Shown here: piece after piece, positions 37,729-46,911 of the stretch
Position numbering within the stretch: position 1 is the first letter of the stretch
Layout of the letters: every line of letters starts with the position of its first letter
Source: Acidocella sp. KAb 2-4
Lineage (GTDB): Bacteria; Pseudomonadota; Alphaproteobacteria; Acetobacterales; Acetobacteraceae
NCBI RefSeq assembly: GCF_020567705.1
Contig: NZ_JAJDJU010000005.1
Location: 62,001-126,000 of the forward strand
Direction: 5' to 3'
Length of the DNA: 64,000 nucleotides
Program-made: the position numbers and the translations under genes
Notes under the pieces: model-generated
Database searches by the model: none
What the model saw: only the letters and a program-made list of their open reading frames with translations
What the model was told of the DNA's origin: nothing

Positions 37729-38877
37729 ATGGACGATCTCGCCCTCTACATCCACTGGCCGTTTTGCCTCTCGAAATGCCCGTATTGCGATTTCAATTCG
37801 CATGTGGCTGAGCGCATCCCGCAGGCGCGGATGCTGGCCGCGCTGCGCGCCGAGCTGGCGTGGGAGGCGGCGCGGCTGGGGAAGCGGCGGGTCACCTCGG
37901 TCTTTTTCGGCGGCGGCACGCCGAGCCTGATGGACCCGGACAGCGTGGCGGCGCTGATCGAGGAGGCCGGGCGGCTGTTCGCCCTGGCGCCGGACGCCGA
38001 AATCACGCTGGAGGCCAACCCGACGAGCATCGAGGCCGGGCGTTTTACCGCTTACCGCGCGGGCGGGGTGAACCGGGTGTCCATCGGGGTGCAGAGTTTT
38101 GAGGAAGCCTCGCTCAGGTTTCTCGGCCGCCAGCATTCGGCGGCGCAGGCGATCAGGGCCATCGAGCTGGGCGCGAAAATCTTCCCGCGCCTGTCCTTCG
38201 ACCTGATCTATGCCCGCCCCGAACAGACCGAGGCCGCCTGGCGGGCGGAATTGCGCCAGGCGCTCTCCCTGGCCGCCGACCACCTCTCGCTCTACCAGCT
38301 CACCATCGAGCAGGGCACGAAATTCGCGACGCTGTATGGGCGGGGTGAATTCAGCCTGCCTGATGAGGACCTCGCCGCCCGGCTCTATGACGCCACCGCC
38401 GAGGAGGCGGCGCGCTTCGGCCTGCTTGCCTATGAGATTTCCAACTACGCCAAGCCCGGCGCGGAATCCCGCCATAACCTCGCCTATTGGCGCTATCAGG
38501 ATTATGCGGGGATCGGCCCGGGCGCGCATGGGCGGCTCAGCCTGGACGGCGCGTTGCGGGCCACCAGCCGCCACCGCGCGCCCGAAGCCTGGATGAACCT
38601 TGTCGAGCGCCAGGGCCATGGCACGGTGGAGGAAACCGCCATCGCCCCGCAGGAGCGCGCGCGCGAGGCGCTGCTGATGGGGCTGCGTCTGGCCGAGGGC
38701 GTGGCGCTGGCGCGCTTTACCGCCCGCACCGGGCTGGCATTGGCGCAGGCGGTGGAGCCCGGCACCCTCGCCGCCTGCCTTGAAGAGGGCTATCTGACCC
38801 TCACCGAAGAGCGGATTGCCGCGACGGAACAGGGAAGGCACTTGCTGGACGCATTGCTGCCCGCTTTGCTCCGATAG
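37729..38877 (+). CDS. hemW: heme chaperone HemW (radical SAM)
   Basis: A 382-residue radical SAM protein with the cluster motif C13-x3-C17-x2-C20 (CLSKCPYCDF), so the HemW-type extra CxxxCxxC context is kept. It has FFGGGTPSLM, ANPTSIEAGRF, NRVSIGVQSF and the SFDLIYARPEQT segment. HemW binds heme and is related to coproporphyrinogen dehydrogenase HemN. HemN and HemW are easily confused, and the short N-terminus favours HemW. I chose MDDLALYIHWPF at 37729. Confidence 0.9.
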   Translation: MDDLALYIHWPFCLSKCPYCDFNSHVAERIPQARMLAALRAELAWEAARLGKRRVTSVFFGGGTPSLMDPDSVAALIEEAGRLFALAPDAEITLEANPTSIEAGRFTAYRAGGVNRVSIGVQSFEEASLRFLGRQHSAAQAIRAIELGAKIFPRLSFDLIYARPEQTEAAWRAELRQALSLAADHLSLYQLTIEQGTKFATLYGRGEFSLPDEDLAARLYDATAEEAARFGLLAYEISNYAKPGAESRHNLAYWRYQDYAGIGPGAHGRLSLDGALRATSRHRAPEAWMNLVERQGHGTVEETAIAPQERAREALLMGLRLAEGVALARFTARTGLALAQAVEPGTLAACLEEGYLTLTEERIAATEQGRHLLDALLPALLR

Positions 38878-38908
38878 TATAGGCCAGGGCGGAACATAAG
38901 GATTGCCG

Positions 38909-40306
38909 ATGCGTTATCTCTCCACCCGCGGCCAGGCGGAGCAAAAGGATTTCACGGGCGTGCTGCTGGCCGGGCTCGCCGCCGATGGCGGGCTGTATAT
39001 GCCCGAAACCTGGCCCCGCTTCTCGCCCGCCGAGCTGCGCGCCCTGCGCGCCCTGCCCTATGCCGAGCTGGCGGCGCGGGTGCTGGCCCCGTTTGTGGGC
39101 GAGTGCATCGCCTTCGCCGATCTGCAGGCCATGTGCCGGCGCGCCTATGCCGGGTTTGCGCACAAGGCCACCGTGCCGCTGGTGCAGCTCGACACCAATA
39201 TCTACGCGCTGGAACTGTTCCACGGCCCGACCCTGGCCTTCAAGGACATGGCGTTGCAGCTGGTCGGGCATTTGTTCGAGCATGTGTTGGCCGGGCGGGG
39301 CGAGAAGATCCGCATCGTCGGCGCCACCTCGGGCGATACCGGCTCGGCCGCCATCGAGGCGGTGGCCAACCGCCAGAATATCGACATCACCATCCTGCAC
39401 CCGCATGGCAAGACCTCCGAGGTGCAGCGCCGGCAGATGACCACGGTGAAGGCCGATAACGTGCTCAACATCGCCGTGGACGGCAATTTCGACGATTGCC
39501 AGGATCTGGTGAAGGCGATGTTCGCCGATGCGCCGTTCCGCGCCGAGATGAACCTCTCGGCCGTGAACTCCATTAATTTCGCCCGCATCGCCGCGCAGAT
39601 CCCGTATTATGTCTATGCCGCGCTCAACCTCGGCGCGCCCGAGCGCGAGGTGGCGGTGGCGGTGCCCACCGGCAATTTCGGCAACATCCTGGCGGCCTGG
39701 GCGGCCCGGCAGATGGGCGTGCCGATCGCGCGCTTCATCGTGGCCAGCAACCGCAACGACATCCTGGCCCGCTTCCTGGACGCCAACGACATGAGCGTGC
39801 AGGGCGTCGCGCCCAGCCTGTCGCCCTCGATGGATATTCAGGTCTCGTCCAATTTCGAGCGGCTGCTGTTCGAGTTTCTGGGCCGCGACGCGGCGCTCAC
39901 CGCGCAGACCATGGCCACCTTCCGCGCCAGCGGGAAGATGGCGGTGGCCGATCCGGTGTGGCGGGCGATCACCAAGGATTTCAAGGGCTACCGCCGCTCC
40001 GACCAGGAGACCCTGGCGGAAATCCCGCGGCTGCACCGCGAGAGCGGCTACCTCGCCGACCCGCATTCGGTGATCGGCATCGCCGCCGCGCGCGAGTTGG
40101 GGCCGGTCGGCATGCCGGTGATCGCCGCCGCCACCGCGCACCCGGCCAAGTTCCCGGATGCGATCGAGCGCGCGGTTGGCGTGCGCCCGCCCTTACCGGC
40201 GCATCTGGCCGACCTATATGAGAGGCATGAAACCTATACCCGCGCGCCCAATGATCTGGCGGCCATCGAGGCCTGCGTGCGGAATTTTGCCAACAGGAAT
40301 GTTTGA
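38909..40306 (+). CDS. thrC: threonine synthase
   Basis: A 465-residue PLP enzyme that makes threonine from O-phosphohomoserine. It starts MRYLSTRGQAEQKDFTGVLLAGLAADGGLYMPE. The PLP lysine lies in HGPTLAFKDMALQ, and GATSGDTGSAAIEA binds the phosphate. The length fits the long (class I, E. coli/yeast-like) form. The ATG at 38909 has AAGGA close upstream. The M16 peptidase gene begins 3 bases after the stop. Confidence 0.96.
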   Translation: MRYLSTRGQAEQKDFTGVLLAGLAADGGLYMPETWPRFSPAELRALRALPYAELAARVLAPFVGECIAFADLQAMCRRAYAGFAHKATVPLVQLDTNIYALELFHGPTLAFKDMALQLVGHLFEHVLAGRGEKIRIVGATSGDTGSAAIEAVANRQNIDITILHPHGKTSEVQRRQMTTVKADNVLNIAVDGNFDDCQDLVKAMFADAPFRAEMNLSAVNSINFARIAAQIPYYVYAALNLGAPEREVAVAVPTGNFGNILAAWAARQMGVPIARFIVASNRNDILARFLDANDMSVQGVAPSLSPSMDIQVSSNFERLLFEFLGRDAALTAQTMATFRASGKMAVADPVWRAITKDFKGYRRSDQETLAEIPRLHRESGYLADPHSVIGIAAARELGPVGMPVIAAATAHPAKFPDAIERAVGVRPPLPAHLADLYERHETYTRAPNDLAAIEACVRNFANRNV

Positions 40307-40309
40307 TTG

Positions 40310-41575
40310 ATGAATGAACAGGTCTCCATCACCACCCTGCCCTCGGGGCTGACGGTGCTGACGGAACGCATGGAACGGGTGGAGACGGTGTCGTTCGGCG
40401 CCTATGTCGGCGCCGGCACCCGCCACGAAACCGCCGCCGAGAACGGGGTCGCGCATTTTCTCGAGCACATGGCCTTCAAGGGCACCGAGACGCGCAGCGC
40501 CGCCGACATCGCCGAGGCGATCGAGAATGTCGGCGGGCATATCAACGCCTATACCTCGCGCGAGCAGACGGCGTATTACGTGAAGCTGCTCAAGGAGGAT
40601 CTGGCCCTGGGCGCCGATATCATCGGCGATATTCTGTGCCATTCGACCTTCGAGCCGGATGAGCTGGAGCGCGAGCGCGGCGTGATCTTGCAGGAGATCG
40701 GCCAGGCCAACGACACGCCGGATGACGTGGTGTTTGACCATTTCCAGTCCGCCGCCTATCCGGCGCAGCCGATGGGCCGCCCGGTGCTGGGCACCGAGGG
40801 CATTATCCGCGGCATGAAGCGCGAGGCGCTGCACGGCTTCATGCGCCAGCATTACACGCCGCGGAACATGGTGATCGCCGCCTCCGGCAAGCTGGACCAT
40901 GCCGAGGTGGTGGAGCTGGCGGCGAAGCATTTCGCCGATCTGCCCACCGCCGAGGCCGCCGCGCCGATGCCCGCCGATTACATGGGCGGTGAATACCGCG
41001 AGCTGCGCGACCTCGACCAGGCGCATATCGTGCTGGGGTTCAGCGCGCCGGGCTATGGCGAGCCGGATTACTACCCCTCCATGCTGCTCTCCACTTTGCT
41101 CGGCGGCGGCATGTCCTCGCGGCTGTTTCAGGAGATCCGCGAGCGGCGCGGGCTGGTCTATTCCATCTACAGCTTCACCGCCCCGGCGGTGGATGGCGGG
41201 CTGTTCGGCATCTATGCCGGCACGGGCGAGTCCGAGGCCGCCGAGCTGATGCCGGTGACGCTGGAGGAACTGGCCAAGGTGCAGCGCGAGGTGAGCGAGG
41301 CCGAGCTGGCGCGGGCGCGCGCGCAGCTCAAGGCCGGGTTGCTGATGAGCCTGGAATCCACCGGCAGCCGCTGCGAGCAGCTCGCCCGCCAGTGGCAGAT
41401 TTTCGGCCGCGTCATCCCGGCATCGGAGACGGTGGCGAAGATCGAGGCGGTGACGGTGGACGAGGTGCGCGCGGCGGCGGCGAAGATCTTCCGCCAGAAG
41501 CCGACCCTGGCGACCATCGGCCCGGTGGGGCAGGTGCCGAAATTCTCGGCCATCATCGACCGGCTGGCGGCATGA
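40310..41575 (+). CDS. M16-family zinc metallopeptidase (mitochondrial processing peptidase-like)
   Basis: A 421-residue pitrilysin-family protease. The inverted zinc motif HFLEH lies in NGVAHFLEHMAFKGTETR, with the distal Glu in LERERGVILQEIGQANDTP. The single-domain-pair length and GTRHETAAENG context match alphaproteobacterial homologues of mitochondrial processing peptidase. Its location and substrate are not evident, and no signal peptide is seen. The ATG at 40310 follows the thrC stop, and its own stop overlaps the next gene's ATG (ATGA). The thrC-M16-tldE order suggests one operon. Confidence 0.92.
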   Translation: MNEQVSITTLPSGLTVLTERMERVETVSFGAYVGAGTRHETAAENGVAHFLEHMAFKGTETRSAADIAEAIENVGGHINAYTSREQTAYYVKLLKEDLALGADIIGDILCHSTFEPDELERERGVILQEIGQANDTPDDVVFDHFQSAAYPAQPMGRPVLGTEGIIRGMKREALHGFMRQHYTPRNMVIAASGKLDHAEVVELAAKHFADLPTAEAAAPMPADYMGGEYRELRDLDQAHIVLGFSAPGYGEPDYYPSMLLSTLLGGGMSSRLFQEIRERRGLVYSIYSFTAPAVDGGLFGIYAGTGESEAAELMPVTLEELAKVQREVSEAELARARAQLKAGLLMSLESTGSRCEQLARQWQIFGRVIPASETVAKIEAVTVDEVRAAAAKIFRQKPTLATIGPVGQVPKFSAIIDRLAA

Positions 41576-42876
41576 GCGCGCTGCACGAGGCCGCCGCCGG
41601 GCTGCTGGCCGCGGCCAAACGGGCGGGGGCCGATGTGGCGGAGGTGGTGCTGCATGAGAGCGCCTCCGTCTCGGTGCAGCGCCGCTTGGGCAAGACCGAG
41701 GAGACCGAGCGCGCGGAAACCCGGGAGATCGGGCTGCGCGTGTTTCTGGGCCGGGCCAATGCCTCGGTTTCGGCCAGCGCCATCGATCCGGCGAGCTTCA
41801 TCCGCCTGGCGGAACAGGCGGTCTCCATGGCCCGCGTGGTGCCCGCCGACCCGTATGCCGAGATCCCCGAGGCCCCGGCGGCGCGGGACGCGGCCTTCTT
41901 GGACCTGGACGACCCGGTGGAGCCGGACATGGCGGCGCTGATCGCCCGCGCCGCCGCCGCCGAGGACGCAGCGCTCGCCGTGCCCGGCATCACCAATTCC
42001 GAGGGCGCTTCGGCCAGTTGGTCGCGTGGGACCACGCTGCTGGCCACCAGCCGCGGCTTCATCGGCGGTTATGCGCGCTCGCACCATGGCGTGTCGGTTA
42101 CCGCCATCGCCGGTGAGGGTACCGGCATGCAGCGCGATTACGATTATTCCTCCACCCTGCACGGGGCGGATCTGGAAGACCCGGCCACGCTCGGCCATCG
42201 CGCGGCCCAGCGCGCCCTTGCCCGGCTCAACCCCAGGCGGCCGCAAACCGCGAAGCTGCCGGTGGTGTTCGACCCGCGCGTGGCGGGCGGGCTGCTCGGG
42301 CATCTGGCCGGGGCGATCTCGGGCGCGGCCATCGCGCGCGGCACCTCGTTCCTCAAAGAGGCGCTGGGGCAGGCGGTGTTCGCGCCGGGGGTGAGCATCA
42401 TCGACGATCCGTTCCGCGTGCGCGGGCTGCGTTCGCGCCCCTATGACCGTGAGGGCCAGACGGTGCAGCGCCGCGCCTTCATCGAGGACGGAGTGCTGAC
42501 CAGCTGGATTCTGGACACGCGCAGCGCCAACCAGCTTGGCCTGAAGACCACCGGCAATGCCGGCGGCTTGAGCAATTTCTACCTCGCCCCCGGCGCGGTG
42601 AGCCCGGCGGCGCTGATGGCCGACATTGCCGAAGGGCTGTATGTGACCGAGCTGATCGGTATGGGCGTGAACGGGCTGACCGGCGATTATTCGCGCGGCG
42701 CGGCGGGGTTCATGATCCGGAAAGGCCAGCTCGCGGAGCCGGTGGCCGAATGCACCATCGCGGGTAATCTCAAGGACATGTTCCGCCAGCTCACCCCGGC
42801 GGATGACCTCGTGTTCAAGCGCGGCACCGACGCGCCAACCCTGCGCGTCGAGGCCATGACCCTGGCCGGGGCGTGA
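41572..42876 (+). CDS. pmbA: TldE/PmbA-family metallopeptidase-associated protein
   Basis: A 434-residue protein of the TldD/PmbA (modulator of gyrase) family. The N-terminal part has AKRAGADVAEVVLHESASVSV and EIGLRVFLGRANASVS. The C-terminal part has GTSFLKEALGQAVF, NFYLAPG and GMGVNGLTGDYSRGAAGFMI. TldD-TldE form a protease in which TldD carries the zinc, and they process small peptides and CcdA. This protein lacks an HExxxH motif, so it is the TldE/PmbA partner. No tldD is in the window. The start overlaps the M16 stop. Confidence 0.9.
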   Translation: MSALHEAAAGLLAAAKRAGADVAEVVLHESASVSVQRRLGKTEETERAETREIGLRVFLGRANASVSASAIDPASFIRLAEQAVSMARVVPADPYAEIPEAPAARDAAFLDLDDPVEPDMAALIARAAAAEDAALAVPGITNSEGASASWSRGTTLLATSRGFIGGYARSHHGVSVTAIAGEGTGMQRDYDYSSTLHGADLEDPATLGHRAAQRALARLNPRRPQTAKLPVVFDPRVAGGLLGHLAGAISGAAIARGTSFLKEALGQAVFAPGVSIIDDPFRVRGLRSRPYDREGQTVQRRAFIEDGVLTSWILDTRSANQLGLKTTGNAGGLSNFYLAPGAVSPAALMADIAEGLYVTELIGMGVNGLTGDYSRGAAGFMIRKGQLAEPVAECTIAGNLKDMFRQLTPADDLVFKRGTDAPTLRVEAMTLAGA

Positions 42877-43429
42877 ACGGCGCCCGTGAGGATTAGGGCC
42901 TCCGGCGACACGCTGAAGGCCCTAATTGTAATGTAAGGATACTTGCCAAATCCGCCGGGGGTGCCATGAATACGCGCGGGCGGTGCGTAAAATTGCGAAT
43001 GGTTCGCAATGCGTGGCGGGAGGGCGTGTTGAGCGGACAAAGATCTGAGGTAGAAACAAACAATTCGGCAATGGCAGAAGAATTTAAACCTCCGTCCCAG
43101 GGGTTATGACTGCCGGCATCATCTAGCAGTGATGTCTAAATAGAACGACTTGGGTGCGCGATTGTCTGTATCGCACATTAAATTTTAGGCTTTATGAAAA
43201 TTTCATAAATTTCAAGCGGGTCCCGCAATCACTCGCGGTGGAACGTTCACGGTTATGCAGGACCCGGTCAAGTTCCGAATACCTGGCTATCGGCGTTGCC
43301 TTCTAGCAGAACCGCTAATTGTTCTCTTGTGGGTCAGAGAAGTAGCGTCAAGGCAACATGAAGTCAGAGGCTTGTATTGTTGTAAAAGATACATTGAAAC
43401 GATAAAAGCGGAATAGTTATCATGGATTA
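42877..43429. other. 553-base intergenic stretch with one hairpin
   Basis: No convincing gene. A stem ATTAGGGCCT / AGGCCCTAAT (42892-42901 and 42917-42926) with a 15-base loop follows pmbA and may end its transcript, though without a T run. Sequence from about 43080 on is distinctly richer in A+T than the preceding genes, marking the left edge of the accessory island. The last 60 bases are AT-rich and presumably hold the promoter of the next gene. Confidence 0.6.
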
Positions 43430-43888
43430 ATGGTAGATATAGATATGTCAGAAACTATGGAAAAATCTAATTTAGGAAACGGCGGCGCTCAGAATATTTT
43501 TCACTTTGGCGCAGGTCGTGAGGGCAACCGTCTTCTTGGAGCGGGCTGGGGAGCGCCGGAGGATGGGTTTGTATGGACGGAAGGGCCGTTCAGTGTAATC
43601 GATTTGCCACCATCTGGCGTGTGTACCAATATTTCATTCAGTCTTTGGGGTTATGTGCCCGCGGGACACACCGCACAACGCGTAATTATTTTTGCCAACG
43701 GCGTTATGGTCGCGATGGCTGAGGTCGCAGAAAGAACAATTCTTAAAGCGGACATGCAGAACGTCTCTTCTTCCGGAAGTGTCACGCTGCAATTTTTTGT
43801 GCCCAACGCGCTGTCACCAAAGACGGCGGAGGGCGTGCCCGATGATCGGCGCCTTGGCATCGCACTTGCTGCATTAGTGCTCGGATAA
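43430..43888 (+). CDS. unrecognised small protein, glycan island
   Basis: A 152-residue protein I do not recognise. It has no signal peptide or membrane segment. Alternating hydrophobic residues, many Gly and Trp (GAGWGAPEDGFVWTEGPFSVIDLP), and VCTNISFSLWGYVPAGHTAQ suggest a beta-sandwich of the kind that binds carbohydrate, but this is only an impression. The end VTLQFFVPNALSPKTAEG...DDRRLGIALAAL resembles segments found beside glycosyltransferases. In-frame ATGs also occur at 43445 and 43457, so the start is uncertain. It lies 60 bases upstream of the large glycosyltransferase gene. Confidence 0.7.
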   Translation: MVDIDMSETMEKSNLGNGGAQNIFHFGAGREGNRLLGAGWGAPEDGFVWTEGPFSVIDLPPSGVCTNISFSLWGYVPAGHTAQRVIIFANGVMVAMAEVAERTILKADMQNVSSSGSVTLQFFVPNALSPKTAEGVPDDRRLGIALAALVLG

Positions 43889-43948
43889 ATATATCGAGTG
43901 AGAGCGGCTAAGACCGGTTGCCCAAGGCGTGTTGAACGGAGTTGATGG

Positions 43949-46858
43949 GTGGAATTAATATCGGCAAGGGGGCGTCACTGGTCATACCTGGATGCTGGGT
44001 ACTATCTAAAGCAGTGTGCTATGGCCGGAGTTGCGGTTCCATCGGTTGAATCGCGGGATTTGCTGGAGCATTATAATGAATTTGCGGGCCTGCACCGGCT
44101 TAGTCCGAATCCATTTTTCGACGAGAAGCGTTACATAGCGCGTTATCCTGCCGTGGCTCATGCCGTGGACCGCGGTGTGTTTCGCTCTGGTTTCGAGCAT
44201 TTCCGGCTTGTGGGTGTACGACAGGGCTATAGTCCAACCTGGTTTTTTTCCAGCGAATGGTACGTGGCTAAGCACGATATTTCGGAAAAGGATCTCAGTT
44301 TTTTGGGGTTCGAGGATGCGTATAGCCACTATCTTGCGGTAGGTCTCGAAAAAAATCTTGGAGCCGTGTGGCTGACGGAAGCCGTGGCGAAGGCGCAACT
44401 CAGCCCGGATATTCCGCGGTCTTTTCAGCAGTTGCATGAATGTCTGACAAGACCCGGCGGGCAGGCCCAGTGGCTGGCTCCTATTTTTGATGCTGCGTGG
44501 TGGTCCTCGAAATATGGGGTCTTCGATCACGATGAATGTGTGCAGACCTATGTCGAAGGGGTGGCAGATAAAGGCTACTCGCCAAGCGCGACATTTGACG
44601 AAAAATTCTATCGACAGCGTTATCCGGATGTGAACTCTAACATTGAACAGAAGTCGTTTGAATGCGGCTTCCATCACTTCCTCCTCTTTGGCATGGCCGA
44701 AGAACGCGAGCCAATTTCTGTTTTTGATACGCAGTATTATCTGGCGGCGAATGTGGGTGTCGCAAATGAGTGCCGCAGGGAAGGTCTGCCTCCCTACCTC
44801 CATTTTCTTAAATATCGGCGCAGCCGCGCTCTACGCATTGGCAGGCCTTTCGCCGAGCGTGATTGTGCGGAGGATGCTGGCAAGGGGATTTTTGAGCGCA
44901 AGGCCGCATTGTTGGCGGAGCTGGGGGGTGTCGATGTTCGCGAAATCCCCGCGCCTGTTGTGAGCATCATAATAGTAACGCAAAATATGTATGCAGAGAC
45001 CATGCAATGCATACAAAGCATTCAGACTGGCACAAAGTGTGGATTTGAAGTTATCATCTATGACAACGGTTCCACAGATGGCGTCGCCCAGATCCCCCAG
45101 CGCCACCCGCATATCCGCTATATTCGCTCAGAGCGTAATCTCGGCTTCACGATTCCGGCGAACCGGGCAGCGGAGCTTGCCCGAGGTGATGTCGTTCTGC
45201 TCGTGAACAATGACGTTGAGGTTGCTCCAGGCGCTGTAGACCGTGCTGTGCAACGGTTGCTGGAAGACACAAGCATAGGCGCGATCGGTGGACGCATTGT
45301 CCGCACCCACGGCATGTTGCAGGAGGCTGGCTCGATTGTCTGGGCAGATGGTGCCTGTCTTGGCTATGGGCGTGATCTTTCGCCGCATCATGGGTCCGTG
45401 CTGTTCGAGCGTGATGTTGATTACTGTTCCGGCTGCTTTTTGGCGCTAAGACGGCAGGATTGGCTCGCGCTTGGCGGGTTCGACGAAGCGTATGCCCCGG
45501 CCTATTACGAAGAGACTGATCTATGCCTGCGAGTGTGGGAGATGGGTAGGCGGGTTGTCTACGATCCGAAAATTGTCGTCTGGCATTTCGAATATGGCAG
45601 CTCCAAGCTGCCAGAGGATGCGCTGACCCTGATGCGGCGGAACCAGAAATATTTCCGCGACAAGCACAGGGATTATCTGCGCCAGTGCTGCGCGCCATCC
45701 GTTGCGAATATTGAGGTGGCGCGGATGCGCAAGGCGGCCACGCCGCGCCTGCTGTTTATTGAAGACACAATCCCCGCGGCAGGCACGGGGCAGGGTTTTG
45801 TGCGCTCGGCCTATGTGGCGGAGGAGTTGCGCAAGCTGATGGGCTTTACCACGATGGTGGGGCTGAATCCGCCGCCTGAGAAGAAGCCGCTTTGGGCTCG
45901 GATGCCCGCCGCCGCCAATCTGGAAATCCGCGATGACGTGACGCAGGAGAACTTTGCGGATTATCTGCGCGGCGTGGAGGGGGTGTATCAGTACATCTGG
46001 CTCTCGCGCACGCATAATATCCGGTTCCTGCGGGATTTTCTGCAAGCCAATCCGGAGTGGCGGCGGGGCGTGAAGATCATCGCCGATACCGAGGCCATCG
46101 GCGCGCTGCGCATGCGCAACCAGGCCGCGCTGCTGGGGGTGGAGGTTGACCTGCCCGCGTTGCTGGCCGAGGAGTTGAAGGGCATTGAGCTTGCCGACCA
46201 TATTTGCGTGGTCAACGAGACCGACGAGGCGGCCGTGCTGCAATATCTCGCATCCATTGGGGTGGAGCGGCCGGTTTCGATACTGGGCCACGCGCTTTCG
46301 CCGCGCGCGCGTGTGGCGGGTTTTGATGAGGCTGGCCAGATTGTTCTTACCGGCTCTTTCGCCTCGCCCACCGGGCCGAATGCCGATGCGTTGCTCTGGT
46401 TTGACCGCGCGGTGCGGCCGCTGCTGGGCCAGGCGCTGCCTGGGGTGGAATATGTGGTGGCGGGGCATAAGGCCGCCGAGTTCTGCGCCAAGGCCGAACT
46501 CACCGGGCGCTATACCGTGATGTCTGATGTGAAGGACATGGCGAGTGTGTACGCCAAGGCGCGGGTGGTGGTGGCGCCCACGCGCTTTGCCGGGGGCATC
46601 CCCTTTAAAGTGCATGAGGCGGCGAGCCACGGCGTGCCGGTGATGATGAGCGCGCTGCTCGCGGCGCAACTCGGGTGGGAGGATTTGGTGTGGAGCGAGG
46701 TAACCGGCGATGACGCCCCCCGGCAATTCGCTGAAACCTTGAGCCGGCTTTATACCGATAAAAAATATTGGGCCCAGACCGCGAAACACCAGACGGCGCG
46801 GATCGCCGCGGAATGCGATCCGGCGGTGTTCGCTAAACAACTACGATTAATTTTATGA
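43949..46858 (+). CDS. large two-domain glycosyltransferase (GT2 plus GT4-like) with N-terminal repeats
   Basis: A 969-residue protein. Residues about 1-300 contain degenerate repeats of the type FDEKFYRQRYPDV...GFHHFLLFG. A GT2 domain follows at about 335-570: VSIIIVTQNMYAETMQCIQS, IIYDNGSTDG, LLVNNDVEVAPGAV, and DEAYAPAYYEETDLCLRVWE as the C-terminal acidic motif. The last 330 residues are GT-B/GT4-like, ending VVVAPTRFAGGIPFKVHEAASHGVPV. It probably adds two sugars to a surface polymer. The GTG start at 43949 has GGAG seven bases upstream. Codon usage changes markedly near 45.6 kb within the gene. Confidence 0.87.
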   Translation: MELISARGRHWSYLDAGYYLKQCAMAGVAVPSVESRDLLEHYNEFAGLHRLSPNPFFDEKRYIARYPAVAHAVDRGVFRSGFEHFRLVGVRQGYSPTWFFSSEWYVAKHDISEKDLSFLGFEDAYSHYLAVGLEKNLGAVWLTEAVAKAQLSPDIPRSFQQLHECLTRPGGQAQWLAPIFDAAWWSSKYGVFDHDECVQTYVEGVADKGYSPSATFDEKFYRQRYPDVNSNIEQKSFECGFHHFLLFGMAEEREPISVFDTQYYLAANVGVANECRREGLPPYLHFLKYRRSRALRIGRPFAERDCAEDAGKGIFERKAALLAELGGVDVREIPAPVVSIIIVTQNMYAETMQCIQSIQTGTKCGFEVIIYDNGSTDGVAQIPQRHPHIRYIRSERNLGFTIPANRAAELARGDVVLLVNNDVEVAPGAVDRAVQRLLEDTSIGAIGGRIVRTHGMLQEAGSIVWADGACLGYGRDLSPHHGSVLFERDVDYCSGCFLALRRQDWLALGGFDEAYAPAYYEETDLCLRVWEMGRRVVYDPKIVVWHFEYGSSKLPEDALTLMRRNQKYFRDKHRDYLRQCCAPSVANIEVARMRKAATPRLLFIEDTIPAAGTGQGFVRSAYVAEELRKLMGFTTMVGLNPPPEKKPLWARMPAAANLEIRDDVTQENFADYLRGVEGVYQYIWLSRTHNIRFLRDFLQANPEWRRGVKIIADTEAIGALRMRNQAALLGVEVDLPALLAEELKGIELADHICVVNETDEAAVLQYLASIGVERPVSILGHALSPRARVAGFDEAGQIVLTGSFASPTGPNADALLWFDRAVRPLLGQALPGVEYVVAGHKAAEFCAKAELTGRYTVMSDVKDMASVYAKARVVVAPTRFAGGIPFKVHEAASHGVPVMMSALLAAQLGWEDLVWSEVTGDDAPRQFAETLSRLYTDKKYWAQTAKHQTARIAAECDPAVFAKQLRLIL

Positions 46859-46911
46859 GTTGTTGTGAGGCTTGTTGGCAGAGTTAACAAGCCTCGGAAA
46901 TTAATTTTGGT

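Noticed and set aside
38801-40141. A 446-residue leftward frame opposite thrC
   Set aside because: Antisense shadow without motifs. thrC is unambiguous.
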